64,000 nt of DNA from Paraplanobispora siamensis (GCF_016863175.1 NZ_BOOJ01000011.1:55993-119992), one strand, 5' to 3'; shown: positions 1 to 8,307, counted from the first letter of the stretch. The notes: generated by a model not told the origin, from the sequence alone. Numbers and translations: made by a program.

Positions 1-1677
1 ATCACCGAGCTGATCATCACCGCGATGGATGTCTCCATCACCTTCGCCGACTTCCCGACCGAGAAGATCGGCGAGACCACCCGCGCCTACCGCCAGCTCG
101 GCATCGGCTACGCCAACCTCGGCGCGCTGCTCATGGCCACCGGCCACGCCTACGACTCCGACGGCGGCCGGGCCATCGCCGGGGCCATCACCTCGCTGAT
201 GACCGGCGTGTCCTACCGCCGCAGCGCCGAGCTGGCCGCCGTCGTGGGCCCGTACGACGGCTACGCCCGCAACGCCGACGCGCACAAGCGGGTCATGCGC
301 AAGCACTCCGGGGCCAACGACGACCTGCGCACCATGGACGACATGGACCGGGCGATCCACACCGAGGCCACCCGGCAGTGGACCGAGTGCCTCAAGCTCG
401 GCGAGAAGAACGGCTACCGCAACGCCCAGGCCTCGCTGCTGGCGCCCACCGGCACCATCGGCCTGATGATGGACTGCGACACCACCGGCATCGAGCCCGA
501 CCTCGCGCTGGTGAAGTTCAAGAAGCTCGTCGGCGGCGGCTCCATGCAGATCGTCAACCAGACGATCCCGCGGGCGCTCAAGAAGCTCGGCTACCAGGAC
601 GAGCAGATCGAGGCGATCGTCGAGTACATCGCCGAGCACGGCCACGTCGTCGACGCCCCGGGCCTGCGCCGCGAGCACTACGAGGTCTTCGACTGCGCCA
701 TGGGCGAGCGGGCCATCGCCCCCATGGGCCACGTCCGCATGATGGCCGCCACCCAGCCGTTCCTGTCGGGCGCGATCAGCAAGACGGTCAACCTGCCCGA
801 GTCGGCGACCGTGGAGGACATCGAGCAGGTCTACCTGGAGGGCTGGAAGCTCGGCCTGAAGGCCCTGGCCGTCTACCGCGACAACTGCAAGGTCGGCCAG
901 CCGCTGTCGGCCGCCGGCAAGAAGACCGAGGACAAGACCGAGGCCAAGGCCGAGACCGCCGCCGAGCCGGAGGTCCGGGTGGTGGAGATCAGCCGCCCGA
1001 CCCGCCGCCGGATGCCGAACCAGCGCCCCAGCACCACCACCCGCTTCACCGTGGGCGGCGCCAAGGGCTACATGACGGCCTCGTGCTACCCCGACGACGG
1101 CCTCGGCGAGGTCTTCCTGAAGATGTCCAAGCAGGGCTCGACCCTCGCGGGCGTCATGGACGCCTTCTCCGTGGCCATCTCCATCGGCCTGCAGTACGGC
1201 GTGCCGCTGGAGACCTACGTCAGCAAGTTCGTCAACATGCGCTTCGACCCGGCGGGCATGACCGACGACCCCGACGTCCGCATGGCGGCCTCGGTGATGG
1301 ACTACATCTTCCGCCGCCTCGCCCTGGACCACCTGTCCTACGACGAGCGGGCCGCCCTGGGCATCTTCTCCGCCGACGAGCGCGCCGCCCAGCAGCGCGG
1401 TGAGGACCCGGCGGCGCTCCACACCGACCAGGTCATCGCCGAGCTGGCCACCTCCGCCCCGATCGAGAGCGCCGGCCCCCGGGCCGAGACCAGGACCGAG
1501 GCCCCGGCTCCGGCACCGGCCCAGGACCTGCCCGCGCCGGTGCGCGGCGGCTCCCTGGAGTCCCACCAGGGCCGCACCGCCGACGCGCCGCTCTGCCTGA
1601 CCTGCGGCACGAAGATGCGCCCGGCCGGCAGCTGCTACGTCTGCGAGGGCTGCGGCTCCACCAGCGGCTGCAGCTGA
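1..1677 (+). CDS. nrdJ: Vitamin B12-dependent ribonucleotide reductase, C-terminal part
   Basis: The reading frame is already open at base 1, so the 5' part lies outside the window; 558 residues are visible. Class II (adenosylcobalamin-dependent) reductases turn ribonucleotides into deoxyribonucleotides in the cytoplasm. The visible part carries the end of the catalytic barrel (for example LLAPTGTIGLMMDCDTTGIE), the conserved stretch around NLPESATVEDIEQVYLEGW, a low-complexity Lys/Glu/Ala linker, and a C-terminal zinc-ribbon-like tail with paired cysteines (CLTC, CYVCEGC, final GCS). In this family those tail cysteines re-reduce the active site. The gene ends in a strong intrinsic terminator (1710-1750), so it is the last gene of its unit. 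nrdR is often upstream in actinomycetes but cannot be seen here. The identification is secure. Confidence 0.96.
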   Translation: MTELIITAMDVSITFADFPTEKIGETTRAYRQLGIGYANLGALLMATGHAYDSDGGRAIAGAITSLMTGVSYRRSAELAAVVGPYDGYARNADAHKRVMRKHSGANDDLRTMDDMDRAIHTEATRQWTECLKLGEKNGYRNAQASLLAPTGTIGLMMDCDTTGIEPDLALVKFKKLVGGGSMQIVNQTIPRALKKLGYQDEQIEAIVEYIAEHGHVVDAPGLRREHYEVFDCAMGERAIAPMGHVRMMAATQPFLSGAISKTVNLPESATVEDIEQVYLEGWKLGLKALAVYRDNCKVGQPLSAAGKKTEDKTEAKAETAAEPEVRVVEISRPTRRRMPNQRPSTTTRFTVGGAKGYMTASCYPDDGLGEVFLKMSKQGSTLAGVMDAFSVAISIGLQYGVPLETYVSKFVNMRFDPAGMTDDPDVRMAASVMDYIFRRLALDHLSYDERAALGIFSADERAAQQRGEDPAALHTDQVIAELATSAPIESAGPRAETRTEAPAPAPAQDLPAPVRGGSLESHQGRTADAPLCLTCGTKMRPAGSCYVCEGCGSTSGCS

Positions 1678-1709
1678 GGCCGTGACGGTCTGAGCGTGTG
1701 ATCACCCCG

Positions 1710-1750
1710 AAGCGGGGAGCCGGACATCCGGCTCCCCGCTTCTGTTTTTC
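1710..1750 (+). terminator. Rho-independent terminator of nrdJ
   Basis: A perfect 14-bp inverted repeat (1710-1723 and 1728-1741, arms reading AAGCGGGGAGCCGG and its complement) encloses a 4-base ACAT loop and is followed by CTGTTTTTC. A GC-rich stem plus a run of five T is a textbook intrinsic terminator, placed 33 bases after the nrdJ stop. Confidence 0.93.
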
Positions 1751-1825
1751 TCCCCGGTTTCCCCTCGTTTTGAGGGTTTTCGCTGAGCGGCCTGGGGATA
1801 TCGCGAGGAAGTCTCCACAAAAGGG

Positions 1826-1843
1826 TTCAACGATACCGTTGAA
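1826..1843 (+). promoter_or_regulatory. Perfect palindrome over the ribosome binding site of the esterase-like gene
   Basis: TTCAACG-ATAC-CGTTGAA is a perfect inverted repeat with 7-bp arms. It ends three bases before the ATG at 1847, so its right arm runs into the GAAGG Shine-Dalgarno. It could be a repressor operator in DNA or an mRNA hairpin that hides the ribosome binding site. No regulator gene is adjacent. The symmetry is directly visible; the role is inferred. Confidence 0.5.
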
Positions 1844-1846
1844 GGT

Positions 1847-3058
1847 ATGGCTACTGGTATCAAGGAAACCGCTCATGCCGTCGAGGCCGCCGCCGTCATG
1901 AGGCTGCTCCCGGGCCGGCCGCGGATGCTCGCCCTGGGCGAGCCCACCCACGGTGAGGACAGCCTGCTCGAGCTGCGCAACGAGCTCTTCCGGCAGCTCA
2001 TCGAGCAGGAGGGCTACCGGACGATCACCATCGAGAGCGACTGCCTGATGGGCCTGGTCGTGGACGACTACATCACCTCGGGCGCGGGCACCCTCGACGA
2101 GGTCATGGAGCGCGGCTTCAGCCACGGGTGGGGCGTCTCGGCGGCCAACCGCGAGCTCGTGCGCTGGATGCGCGCCTACAACGACGGCCGTCCCGCGGCT
2201 GAACAGCTGCGCTTCGCCGGATTCGACGGCCCGCTGGAGTACTGGGCCGCGAGCCCGCGTCAGGCCCTCACCGCGCTGCACGGCTATCTCGCGGCCCGGG
2301 TGGACGCGGACCTGCTTCCCTGCACCGCGGAGGAGCTCGACCGTCTTCTCGGCGACGACGACCGCTGGTCCGAGCCCGCCGCGGTGATGGAACCGTCCCG
2401 GTCCGTGGGGCAGACGGCCGAGGCCCGGCGGCTGCGGCTGCTCGCCGACGATCTCGTGGCGCTGCTCGACGCGCAGACGCCGCACCTGATCGCGGCCACC
2501 TCGCGGGAGGAGTGGGACCGGGCGCGGCTGTACGGGCGCACCGCCACCGGCCTGCTGGGCTACCACCACTGGATGGCCGACGCCTCGCCGGGCCGCGTGA
2601 CCCGGATGTGCGCCCAGCGGGACTCGATGATGGCCGCCAACCTCCTGGCCCTCGCCGAGCGGGGCCCGGTACTGGTCCACGCCCACAACAGCCACCTCCA
2701 GCGGGAGATGAGCACGATGCGGATGGGCGAGCTGCCGCTGGAGTGGTGGAGCGCCGGCGCGATCGTGAACGCCCACCTGGGCGAGGAGTACGCCTTCCTG
2801 GCCACGGCCCTCGGCACGATCCGGCACCGGGGAGTGGACGCCCCGCCTCCGGAGACCCTCGAAGGACTCCTTTACGCCCTCCCGGAGGACCGCTGTGTCG
2901 TCGACGCCCGCGGGCTGGCCGCGGCTCTCGGCGACGCGCCGCCCGCCCCCCGCGTCTCCCCGTGGTTCGGCTACGCCTCGCTGGACCCGGCCCATCTGGC
3001 GAGCATCGACGGGGTCGTGTTCATCAAGGACATCCCGCAGGGCGGGGCCTTCTTGTAG
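1847..3058 (+). CDS. Erythromycin esterase-like protein
   Basis: The 403-aa product matches the erythromycin esterase-like (EreA/EreB, succinoglycan biosynthesis) family. The N-terminal motif LALGEPTHGEDSLLELRNEL holds the Glu and His typical of the family, and a later HAHNSHLQRE segment supplies another conserved His. Ere enzymes hydrolyse the macrolactone ring, but most chromosomal members in actinomycetes have unknown substrates, so macrolide resistance is only a possibility. The ATG at 1847 has GAAGG just upstream inside a palindrome (1826-1843), suggesting regulated expression. The gene follows the nrdJ terminator and is probably transcribed on its own or with the DUF1330 gene 24 bases downstream. 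No signal peptide is seen. Confidence 0.85.
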   Translation: MATGIKETAHAVEAAAVMRLLPGRPRMLALGEPTHGEDSLLELRNELFRQLIEQEGYRTITIESDCLMGLVVDDYITSGAGTLDEVMERGFSHGWGVSAANRELVRWMRAYNDGRPAAEQLRFAGFDGPLEYWAASPRQALTALHGYLAARVDADLLPCTAEELDRLLGDDDRWSEPAAVMEPSRSVGQTAEARRLRLLADDLVALLDAQTPHLIAATSREEWDRARLYGRTATGLLGYHHWMADASPGRVTRMCAQRDSMMAANLLALAERGPVLVHAHNSHLQREMSTMRMGELPLEWWSAGAIVNAHLGEEYAFLATALGTIRHRGVDAPPPETLEGLLYALPEDRCVVDARGLAAALGDAPPAPRVSPWFGYASLDPAHLASIDGVVFIKDIPQGGAFL

Positions 3059-3082
3059 AACATTGTTCCGTATGATCTTCCC

Positions 3083-3373
3083 ATGACCGTCTACGCAGTC
3101 GCCCAGATCTCGATCCACGACCGGCAGCGCTACGACAAGTACGTCGCGGGGTTCATGGACGTCCTCCTCAAGTACGGCGGGCGGCTGCTGGCCGCCCAGG
3201 AGAACCCCGAGGTGGTCGAGGGGCGGTGGCCGTACGAGAAGATCATTCTGCTGGCCTTCGAGGACCGGCGGGCCTTCGAGGTCTGGGCGGGTTCCCCGGA
3301 GTACCGGGAGATCTCCGAGGACCGGGTCGCATCCACGGACGGCGTCGTCCTCGCGGTGAACGGCCTCCCGTGA
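3083..3373 (+). CDS. DUF1330 family small protein
   Basis: This 96-aa protein has the ferredoxin-like alpha/beta pattern of DUF1330 (dimeric alpha-beta barrel superfamily): MTVYAVAQISIHDRQRYDKY at the start, then a central GGRLLAAQENPEVVEGRW and an LLAFEDRRAFEVWAGSPEY segment. The biochemical role of the family is not established. It starts at an ATG 24 bases after the esterase-like gene on the same strand, so the two may be co-transcribed. A short palindrome, GAACATTGTTC (3058-3068), lies in the gap and overlaps the upstream stop codon. Confidence 0.85.
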   Translation: MTVYAVAQISIHDRQRYDKYVAGFMDVLLKYGGRLLAAQENPEVVEGRWPYEKIILLAFEDRRAFEVWAGSPEYREISEDRVASTDGVVLAVNGLP

Positions 3374-3594
3374 TGATGATCGCGTGATTAGCGGTCCATC
3401 TCAGGGGAAGTCGGCTGGTCCGGGTACGGACCGGCGCGGATGCATCATCGCGGCGCGCCCGGCAGGTATCCGGATCGGCGCCGCCGGGGCCGGTCCGGGT
3501 ACCTGCCTGGCGGTGTCGCCGCGGCGCGCGGGGACGGGCTCGTCAACCGCCGATGCGGTCCGCGCAGCGGCATTGACGCAGGAGGTGACTTCCC

Positions 3595-3924
3595 ATGCTC
3601 GGGATCGTGGGCGTTCCGTTGCTGGCCCTGATCGGCCTGATGGTGATGCAGTGGCTGGAAAGCGCGGTCCTGTCGTCTCCGGCCGAGTCGCCGTCGAGGC
3701 CCGCCCCGCCGCCGCGGAGGCCCGAACCCCTTGAGTCCGAGTCCCTGGAGTCCGAGCCCCTGGAGCAGGCCGGTCAGGCCGTCCCCGCCCGTCCGGCCCG
3801 GCCGTCATCGCCGGCGCACGAGGTCGCACCGGGACGGCGGACCGCCACCGCCTGCCGGGTGCGGACCCGTCACGGCGCCGTCCTGCCGGCGCGGCCGCAC
3901 CGGATCGGCGGCCGTGCCCGCTGA
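3595..3924 (+). CDS. Small membrane-anchored protein with Pro/Glu-rich tail
   Basis: The start is supported by a strong Shine-Dalgarno, AGGAGGTGA, just before the ATG at 3595. The 109-aa product has one hydrophobic N-terminal helix (residues 1-20, MLGIVGVPLLALIGLMVMQW), then a disordered tail rich in Pro, Glu and Ser with a repeated ESLESEPLE motif, ending in an Arg-rich segment. I do not recognise a family. It lies 54 bases upstream of the general-stress-like gene on the same strand, so the two may form a unit. The 221 bases before it (3374-3594) show no gene. Confidence 0.6.
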   Translation: MLGIVGVPLLALIGLMVMQWLESAVLSSPAESPSRPAPPPRRPEPLESESLESEPLEQAGQAVPARPARPSSPAHEVAPGRRTATACRVRTRHGAVLPARPHRIGGRAR

Positions 3925-3978
3925 GCCGCCGGAGGCGGTTCTCCCCGAAGACGACCGTACTCGCCAGGAGGGCACACC

Positions 3979-4530
3979 ATGACCCGGTCGTACCAATACC
4001 TGTCCGATGGGACGCGGCTGTCGCCGGCCGGAGGCGCCGACCAGATACTGGTCGGCTCGTACGACGACTACGCCGCCGCCGAGCGGGCGGTGGACTATCT
4101 GTCGGACAAGCGCTTCCCGGTCGAGCGTCTGGCCATCGTCGGCCGGGGGCTCAACGGCGTCGAGCAGGTGACCGGCCGGTTGACTCCGGGCCGGGCGGCC
4201 CTGCAGTCGGCGCTGCAGTCGGCCCTGTCGGGCGCGGTGGCCGGTGCGCTGTTCGGGTGGCTGTTCGGCGTGTTCGGCTGGATCGACCCGCTGGTCTCCG
4301 GGCTGCTGCTGGCCCTGTACGGGGCCGTCCTCGGCGCGCTCGTCGGCGGGCTGCTCGGCCTGGCCGGGCACGCGCTGACCGGTGGACGGCGTGACTTCAG
4401 CCCCGTCGCCGGGGTGCGGGCGGACAGCTACGACGTGCTGGCCGACGCCGGGGTCGCCGAGCAGGTCGCGCAGCTGCTGGAGGCGCCGAACGCGCCCGGC
4501 CGCGGCCGTACCGGCGGTCGCCCTCTGTAA
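3979..4530 (+). CDS. General stress protein 17M-like (YflT-type) membrane protein
   Basis: Residues about 18-60 (ILVGSYDDYAAAERAVDYL followed by FPVERLAIVGRGL) match the N-terminal domain of general stress protein 17M (YflT) relatives. A Gly/Ala-rich hydrophobic stretch at about 75-130 can form two or three membrane helices with glycine-zipper spacing (GAVAGALFGWLFGVFG, GAVLGALVGGLLG). A last segment, YDVLADAGVAEQV, repeats the fold's edge. Such proteins are stress-induced in Bacillus; a role in envelope or osmotic stress is inferred. A good ribosome binding site (AGGAGGGCACACC) precedes the ATG. The stop codon lies inside an exact 16-bp tandem duplication. Confidence 0.8.
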   Translation: MTRSYQYLSDGTRLSPAGGADQILVGSYDDYAAAERAVDYLSDKRFPVERLAIVGRGLNGVEQVTGRLTPGRAALQSALQSALSGAVAGALFGWLFGVFGWIDPLVSGLLLALYGAVLGALVGGLLGLAGHALTGGRRDFSPVAGVRADSYDVLADAGVAEQVAQLLEAPNAPGRGRTGGRPL

Positions 4531-4557
4531 CGGCCGTCCGCTGTAACGGCCGTCCGC
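4526..4557 (+). repeat. Exact 16-bp tandem duplication across a stop codon
   Basis: TGTAACGGCCGTCCGC occurs twice back to back (4526-4541, 4542-4557). The first copy contains the TAA stop of the stress-protein gene, so the duplication also duplicates the stop. It probably arose by replication slippage. Confidence 0.9.
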
Positions 4558-4615
4558 CGCAGGGCAGGGCAGGGCAGAGCCGGGCGGGCGCCGGCGCCTC
4601 CGGTCGCAGTCGCCG

Positions 4616-5113
4616 CTACAGCCAGTGGTTGTCGTGGCGCAGGTAGAACTCGGCCAGCTCCTCCTCACCGGGCCTGCCTGACACGGCGAACTCCGCGAGC
4701 CCCTCGAAGTAGCCCTCGCGGGGCGCGCCGGGGGAGAAGTGCAGGAGCATCGAGGCCGGCTCGCCCGACTCGTTGCGGAAGCCGTGGATCCCGCCCTTCG
4801 GGACGTGCACGAAGTCGCCCGGGACCGTGTCGATCCAGCGGTCGCCGTTGAAGATCCGGACGGTCCCGGTGAGGATGAAGAACGACTCGGAGATCGACCG
4901 GTGGAAGTGCGGGCCGGGCCCGGACGGCTCGGGGCCCATGTTCCACCGGTAGAGGCCGAACTTCCCGCCGGTGGAGGCGCCCGTCACCAGATAGTCCACC
5001 GTGTTGCCGTTCTGGTAGGTCAGGTCGGGCTCGTGGCCCGCGGGACGGAAGGTGGCGCTGATCTCGCCCTCGTCCCCGAGATAGCGCGGTTCGGGATACG
5101 TCATGATCTTCAC
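4616..5113 (-). CDS. Cupin domain protein
   Basis: A 165-aa single-domain cupin. The first cupin motif, GPHFHRSISESFFILTG, carries two His and a Glu for metal binding; the second, PGDFVHVPKGGIHGFRNESG, carries the third His. The short C-terminal tail ends in HDNHWL. Cupins of this type include quercetinase-like and isomerase-like enzymes as well as plain sensors, so the substrate cannot be named. The start could be GTG at 5113 or ATG at 5104, three codons in; the latter has the more plausible upstream AGAGTGAAG. The gene converges on the stress-protein gene, and the decarboxylase gene lies upstream on the same strand 33 bases away. Confidence 0.85.
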   Translation of the reverse strand: MKIMTYPEPRYLGDEGEISATFRPAGHEPDLTYQNGNTVDYLVTGASTGGKFGLYRWNMGPEPSGPGPHFHRSISESFFILTGTVRIFNGDRWIDTVPGDFVHVPKGGIHGFRNESGEPASMLLHFSPGAPREGYFEGLAEFAVSGRPGEEELAEFYLRHDNHWL

Positions 5114-5146
5114 TCTAGGTGATCGCCCCGAACCGGGACCGGGCGG

Positions 5147-6526
5147 TCACGGCGCGAGCCGCGCCAGGACCCCGGCGACGCGCTCGACGTCGGCCTCGGT
5201 GGTGCGCCAGTTGCTGAAGGCGGCCCGCAGCGCCGGCACCCCGTCGTAGACCGTCGGCGTCAGGAACGCCTCGCCCGACTCGATGATCGCGGTGACGAGC
5301 TCCCCGATCCGCTCGGGCTCCCGGGCGAGGGTGAAGCAGACGACGTTGAGCCGGACGGGGGCGAGCAGCCGGTAGCCGGGCATCGCGGCGACGCGCTCGC
5401 CCAGCAGCCCGGCCAGGGCGATGTCGCGCCGGACGATCTCGGCGTGCCCCTCGCGCCCGTAGGCCGCGAGCGTGAACCACGCCGGGATCGCGCGCAGGCG
5501 GCGGGAGTTCTCCGGGGTCAGGTGCACGAAGTCGGGGTCGTCGCTCAGCGGCCCGAGGTAGGCGGCGGAGTTGGCGAAGGTCGCGATCTGAAGGTCGCGG
5601 CGGCGGGTGAACTGGACCGCGCTGTCGTAGGGGACGTTCAGCCACTTGTGCAGGTCCACGCAGATCGAGTCGGCCTCGCCGAGCCCGTCGAGCAGGTGGG
5701 CGTGCTCGGGGGACAGGGCGGCGAAGGCCCCGAAGGCCGCGTCCACGTGCAGCCAGAAGGGGTACCGCTCGCGCAGCGCGACGATCGCCCGCAGGTCGTC
5801 GAAGTCGACGGTGTTCACGGTCCCGGCGTTGGCGACCACGATCGCGGGCCGCCCCTGGAGCTCCTCCAGCGCCTGCTCCAGCCGTGCCGTGTCCACGGCC
5901 TCGCGCCCGGGCAGCACCTCGACCCGGCGCAGCGCCGAGCGCCCCAGCCCGAGCATGGACACGGCCTTGCCGATGCTGGAGTGCGGGCTCCCGGACAGCA
6001 CGGTGACCGGCCCCAGAGCGGCCAGCCCCTGATCGGCCACCGAGATCCCGGCCCGCTCGCCGAGCCACTGCCTGCCGACGGCCAGGCCGGTGAAGTTGGA
6101 CATGGTCGCGCCGCTGACGAGGGTCCCCTCGTGCTCGCCGGGCAGGCCGAACAGCTCGCGCAGCCAGGCGACGGTCTCGCGTTCCAGGTCGGGACCGGTG
6201 GAGTCGATGCCGGAGGTGGGGTTCTGGTCCAGGGTGCCGGTCAGCCAGTCGCCGGCCAGCGAGGCCGGGGTGGCGCCGCCGGTGACGAAACCGAGATAGC
6301 GGGGTCCGGCGCTGGCGGCGAGACCGGCCTCCCACCGCTCGGCGAAGGCCTTCATCGCCTCCCGCAGCCCCGTCCCCTCCACCGGCAGCGGCTCGGGCCG
6401 GTGCCGTACCGGAACCTGGGCGACGGGCCGGTCGTCCAGCCCCTCCAGGAGCCGTACGGCGTAGGCCCGGGTCTCGTCGAGCAGTTCGGGCAGGCGTGCG
6501 AGATCGTCATCGAGAAGCGGATGCAT
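5147..6526 (-). CDS. PLP-dependent amino acid decarboxylase family protein
   Basis: This 459-aa protein belongs to the group II pyridoxal-phosphate decarboxylases (glutamate/tyrosine/aromatic amino acid decarboxylase type). Visible landmarks are the substrate/PLP stretch YLGFVTGGATPASLAGDW, the PLP-stacking His182 (GSPHSS), Asp262 in WLHVDAAFG, and the Schiff-base Lys294 in DLHKWLNVPYDS. The substrate cannot be read from the sequence. The start is placed at the ATG at 6526; an in-frame TTG at 6568 adds 14 unlikely residues. The divergence from group members of known function suggests a generic annotation is safest. Confidence 0.87.
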   Translation of the reverse strand: MHPLLDDDLARLPELLDETRAYAVRLLEGLDDRPVAQVPVRHRPEPLPVEGTGLREAMKAFAERWEAGLAASAGPRYLGFVTGGATPASLAGDWLTGTLDQNPTSGIDSTGPDLERETVAWLRELFGLPGEHEGTLVSGATMSNFTGLAVGRQWLGERAGISVADQGLAALGPVTVLSGSPHSSIGKAVSMLGLGRSALRRVEVLPGREAVDTARLEQALEELQGRPAIVVANAGTVNTVDFDDLRAIVALRERYPFWLHVDAAFGAFAALSPEHAHLLDGLGEADSICVDLHKWLNVPYDSAVQFTRRRDLQIATFANSAAYLGPLSDDPDFVHLTPENSRRLRAIPAWFTLAAYGREGHAEIVRRDIALAGLLGERVAAMPGYRLLAPVRLNVVCFTLAREPERIGELVTAIIESGEAFLTPTVYDGVPALRAAFSNWRTTEADVERVAGVLARLAP

Positions 6527-6599
6527 GCCACCACCGTAGGATCCCGGCGCGCACTCGTCTCCGGCCAATCCGCCGAAATGGCCTTGACGACGCCCGCCG

Positions 6600-7241
6600 T
6601 CAGGTGACGATCCAGCGGCGGCCGATCTCCTCGGGGGTGGGCGGCGGGCCGGGCAGGGGCTCGGCCGAGGTCAGGTGGAGGCCGTCGAGGATCAGCTCCA
6701 GATAGCGGTGGCGCATCTCGACGGTGCGCTCCTCGTCGACGAGGTGGACGGCGGCGAGCTGCTCGAAGATCATCGACAGGTCGGAGACCTCCAGGCCGGG
6801 ACGGAGGACGCCGGCGTCCCTGGCCCGCTCGAAGACCCGCACTGCCAGGCTCTCGGCGTACTCCGACTCGCGGAACAGGTCCTCGTCCGGGGCGAAGGTG
6901 CCCGCCAGGTTCAGTGTGAGGGAGTGGGTGTCGGCGTCCACGATGCGGCGCATGAAGTCGGCGAAGACGGTCCACGGGTCGCGCTCGTCGGCCAGGGCCG
7001 CCTCCGCCTCGGCGATGTAGATCTTCAGGCCGTCGGAGCAGAGCTTGCGCAGCAGGATCTCCTTGCTGGCGTAGCGGCGGTAGAGCGCGCTGATCCCCAC
7101 TCCGGCACGCTCGGCCACGGCCGCGATGGGCGCGCCGGGGTCGGCGACGAAGACCGCGCGCGCGGCCTGGAGGATCGTCTGGTCGTTGCGGGCCGCCTGG
7201 GCCTTGCGGCCGCTCATCGGGGCCGGGGTCGTCGTCTCCAT
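6600..7241 (-). CDS. TetR/AcrR family transcriptional regulator
   Basis: A 213-aa TetR-type repressor. The N-terminal helix-turn-helix spans about residues 15-62, with ILQAARAVFVADPGAPIAAV and the recognition helix in GVGISALYRRYASKEILLRK. The C-terminal domain (about 80-200) is the usual all-helical ligand-binding region, with EQLAAVHLVDEE typical of the family. It diverges from the ECF41 sigma factor gene, and the 79-base gap holds an ACGGAA-N7-TTCCGT palindrome (7258-7276), 17 bases upstream of its ATG. That fits autoregulation and control of the sigma factor. It could also control the decarboxylase downstream on its own strand (73 bases). Confidence 0.9.
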   Translation of the reverse strand: METTTPAPMSGRKAQAARNDQTILQAARAVFVADPGAPIAAVAERAGVGISALYRRYASKEILLRKLCSDGLKIYIAEAEAALADERDPWTVFADFMRRIVDADTHSLTLNLAGTFAPDEDLFRESEYAESLAVRVFERARDAGVLRPGLEVSDLSMIFEQLAAVHLVDEERTVEMRHRYLELILDGLHLTSAEPLPGPPPTPEEIGRRWIVT

Positions 7242-7257
7242 ACCATCAATGTAACCT

Positions 7258-7276
7258 ACGGAACAAACTATTCCGT
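7258..7276. promoter_or_regulatory. Candidate TetR operator between divergent genes
   Basis: ACGGAA-CAAACTA-TTCCGT is a perfect inverted repeat with 6-bp arms and 19 bases overall. It sits in the short gap shared by the tetR-type gene and the ECF41 sigma gene. Position and size suit a TetR dimer site that controls both promoters. The binding protein is inferred from adjacency. Confidence 0.55.
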
Positions 7277-7320
7277 TCTAGGATTGGGTGAATCTCGACA
7301 TTCTCTGTCACTCTGGGCGG

Positions 7321-8187
7321 GTGATCGAGGAGTTCGAGGCCCACCGGCCGAGGATGTTCGGCCTGGCCTACCGGATGCTCGGCTCCGCGGTGGAGGCCGA
7401 GGACGTCGTCCAGGACGCCTACCTGCGCTGGAGCGGGACCGAGCCGGGCTCGGTCGCCTCTCCGGGCGCCTGGCTCGCCAAGGTCGTCACCAATCTCTGC
7501 CTCAACCGGCTGACCGCCGCCCGCGCCACCCGGGAGAGCTACGTCGGGCCCTGGCTCCCCGAACCGGTGCCGACCGACGCGCTCGGCCCGCTGGAGACCG
7601 CCGAGCAGCGCGACTCGGTGTCCATGGCGTTCCTGGTGCTGCTGGAGCGGCTCACCCCGGCGGAGCGGGCCGTCTTCGTGCTCAGGGAGGCCTTCTCCTA
7701 CGGCTACCGCGAGATCGCCGAGGTGCTCGACCTGACGGAGGCCGGCTGCCGCCAACTCCACCGCCGGGCCCGGCAGCGGGTCGGCGAGCGCCGCAGGTTC
7801 GACGCCCCCGGCGAGCAGCGCCGCAGGATCGTGGAACGCTTCCTGAAGGCGGCCGAGAACGGCGACCTGGCGGGACTGGAGCGGGTGCTGGCCGCCGACG
7901 TGGTCTCCTGGTCGGACGGCGGCGGCAGGGTCAGCGCGGCGCTGCGGCCGGTCACCGGCCGGGACAGGGTCGTCCGCTACCTGGTGGGGCTCATAGTCAA
8001 GTACGGCGCCGGCACCGAGGCGCGCCACGCCGAGGTCAACGGCCAGGACGGGATCGTGCTGGCGAAGGACGGGCAGGTCGTCATGGTGTCCGTGGTGGAG
8101 ATCGCGGACGGGGAGGTGGTCGGCCTGCGGGGCGTGCTCAACCCGGGCAAGCTGGGCCGGTTCCGGTGGCCGGCCGGGGAGGCGTGA
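7321..8187 (+). CDS. ECF41-family RNA polymerase sigma factor (SigJ type)
   Basis: Residues about 1-160 hold sigma regions 2 (FEAHRPRMFGLAYRMLGSAV, then AEDVVQDAYLRW) and 4 (LTPAERAVFVLREAFSYGY, then IAEVLDLTEAGCRQLHRRA). About 170-285 is a fused SnoaL-like domain with the family motifs DGGGRV and a terminal NPGKL, which mark ECF41. In that family the C-terminal extension takes the place of a separate anti-sigma factor. GTG at 7321 is chosen because homology starts at once; an in-frame GTG at 7288 would add 11 residues. The gene next to it (8308) is an epimerase/oxidoreductase-like protein, the class of partner known to be linked to and controlled by ECF41 factors. Confidence 0.9.
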   Translation: MIEEFEAHRPRMFGLAYRMLGSAVEAEDVVQDAYLRWSGTEPGSVASPGAWLAKVVTNLCLNRLTAARATRESYVGPWLPEPVPTDALGPLETAEQRDSVSMAFLVLLERLTPAERAVFVLREAFSYGYREIAEVLDLTEAGCRQLHRRARQRVGERRRFDAPGEQRRRIVERFLKAAENGDLAGLERVLAADVVSWSDGGGRVSAALRPVTGRDRVVRYLVGLIVKYGAGTEARHAEVNGQDGIVLAKDGQVVMVSVVEIADGEVVGLRGVLNPGKLGRFRWPAGEA

Positions 8188-8271
8188 TCACGGGGTTCGC
8201 CGCCGCGGCGCCCGGTCCGGGGGCGCCCGCCGGAGGAATCCCGGAGAAATCATGGAGTTCCCCGCGGATCC

Positions 8272-8278
8272 TGTCACG
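8272..8278 (+). promoter_or_regulatory. Possible ECF41-type -35 element
   Basis: TGTCACG lies 30 bases before the ATG of the epimerase-like gene and resembles the TGTCACA upstream element that I recall for ECF41 target promoters. A matching CGTC downstream element at the expected spacing is not clear (only CGCC, 12 bases on), so this is tentative. Another TGTCAC lies at about 7306, just before the sigma gene start. Confidence 0.3.
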
Positions 8279-8307
8279 TTCGCGGGGGCTCGCCGGTTCA
8301 TAGCTGC

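Noticed and set aside
1847..3058. Firm macrolide-resistance call for the Ere-like gene
   Set aside because: Family membership does not establish macrolide hydrolysis, and no resistance or mobile context is present.
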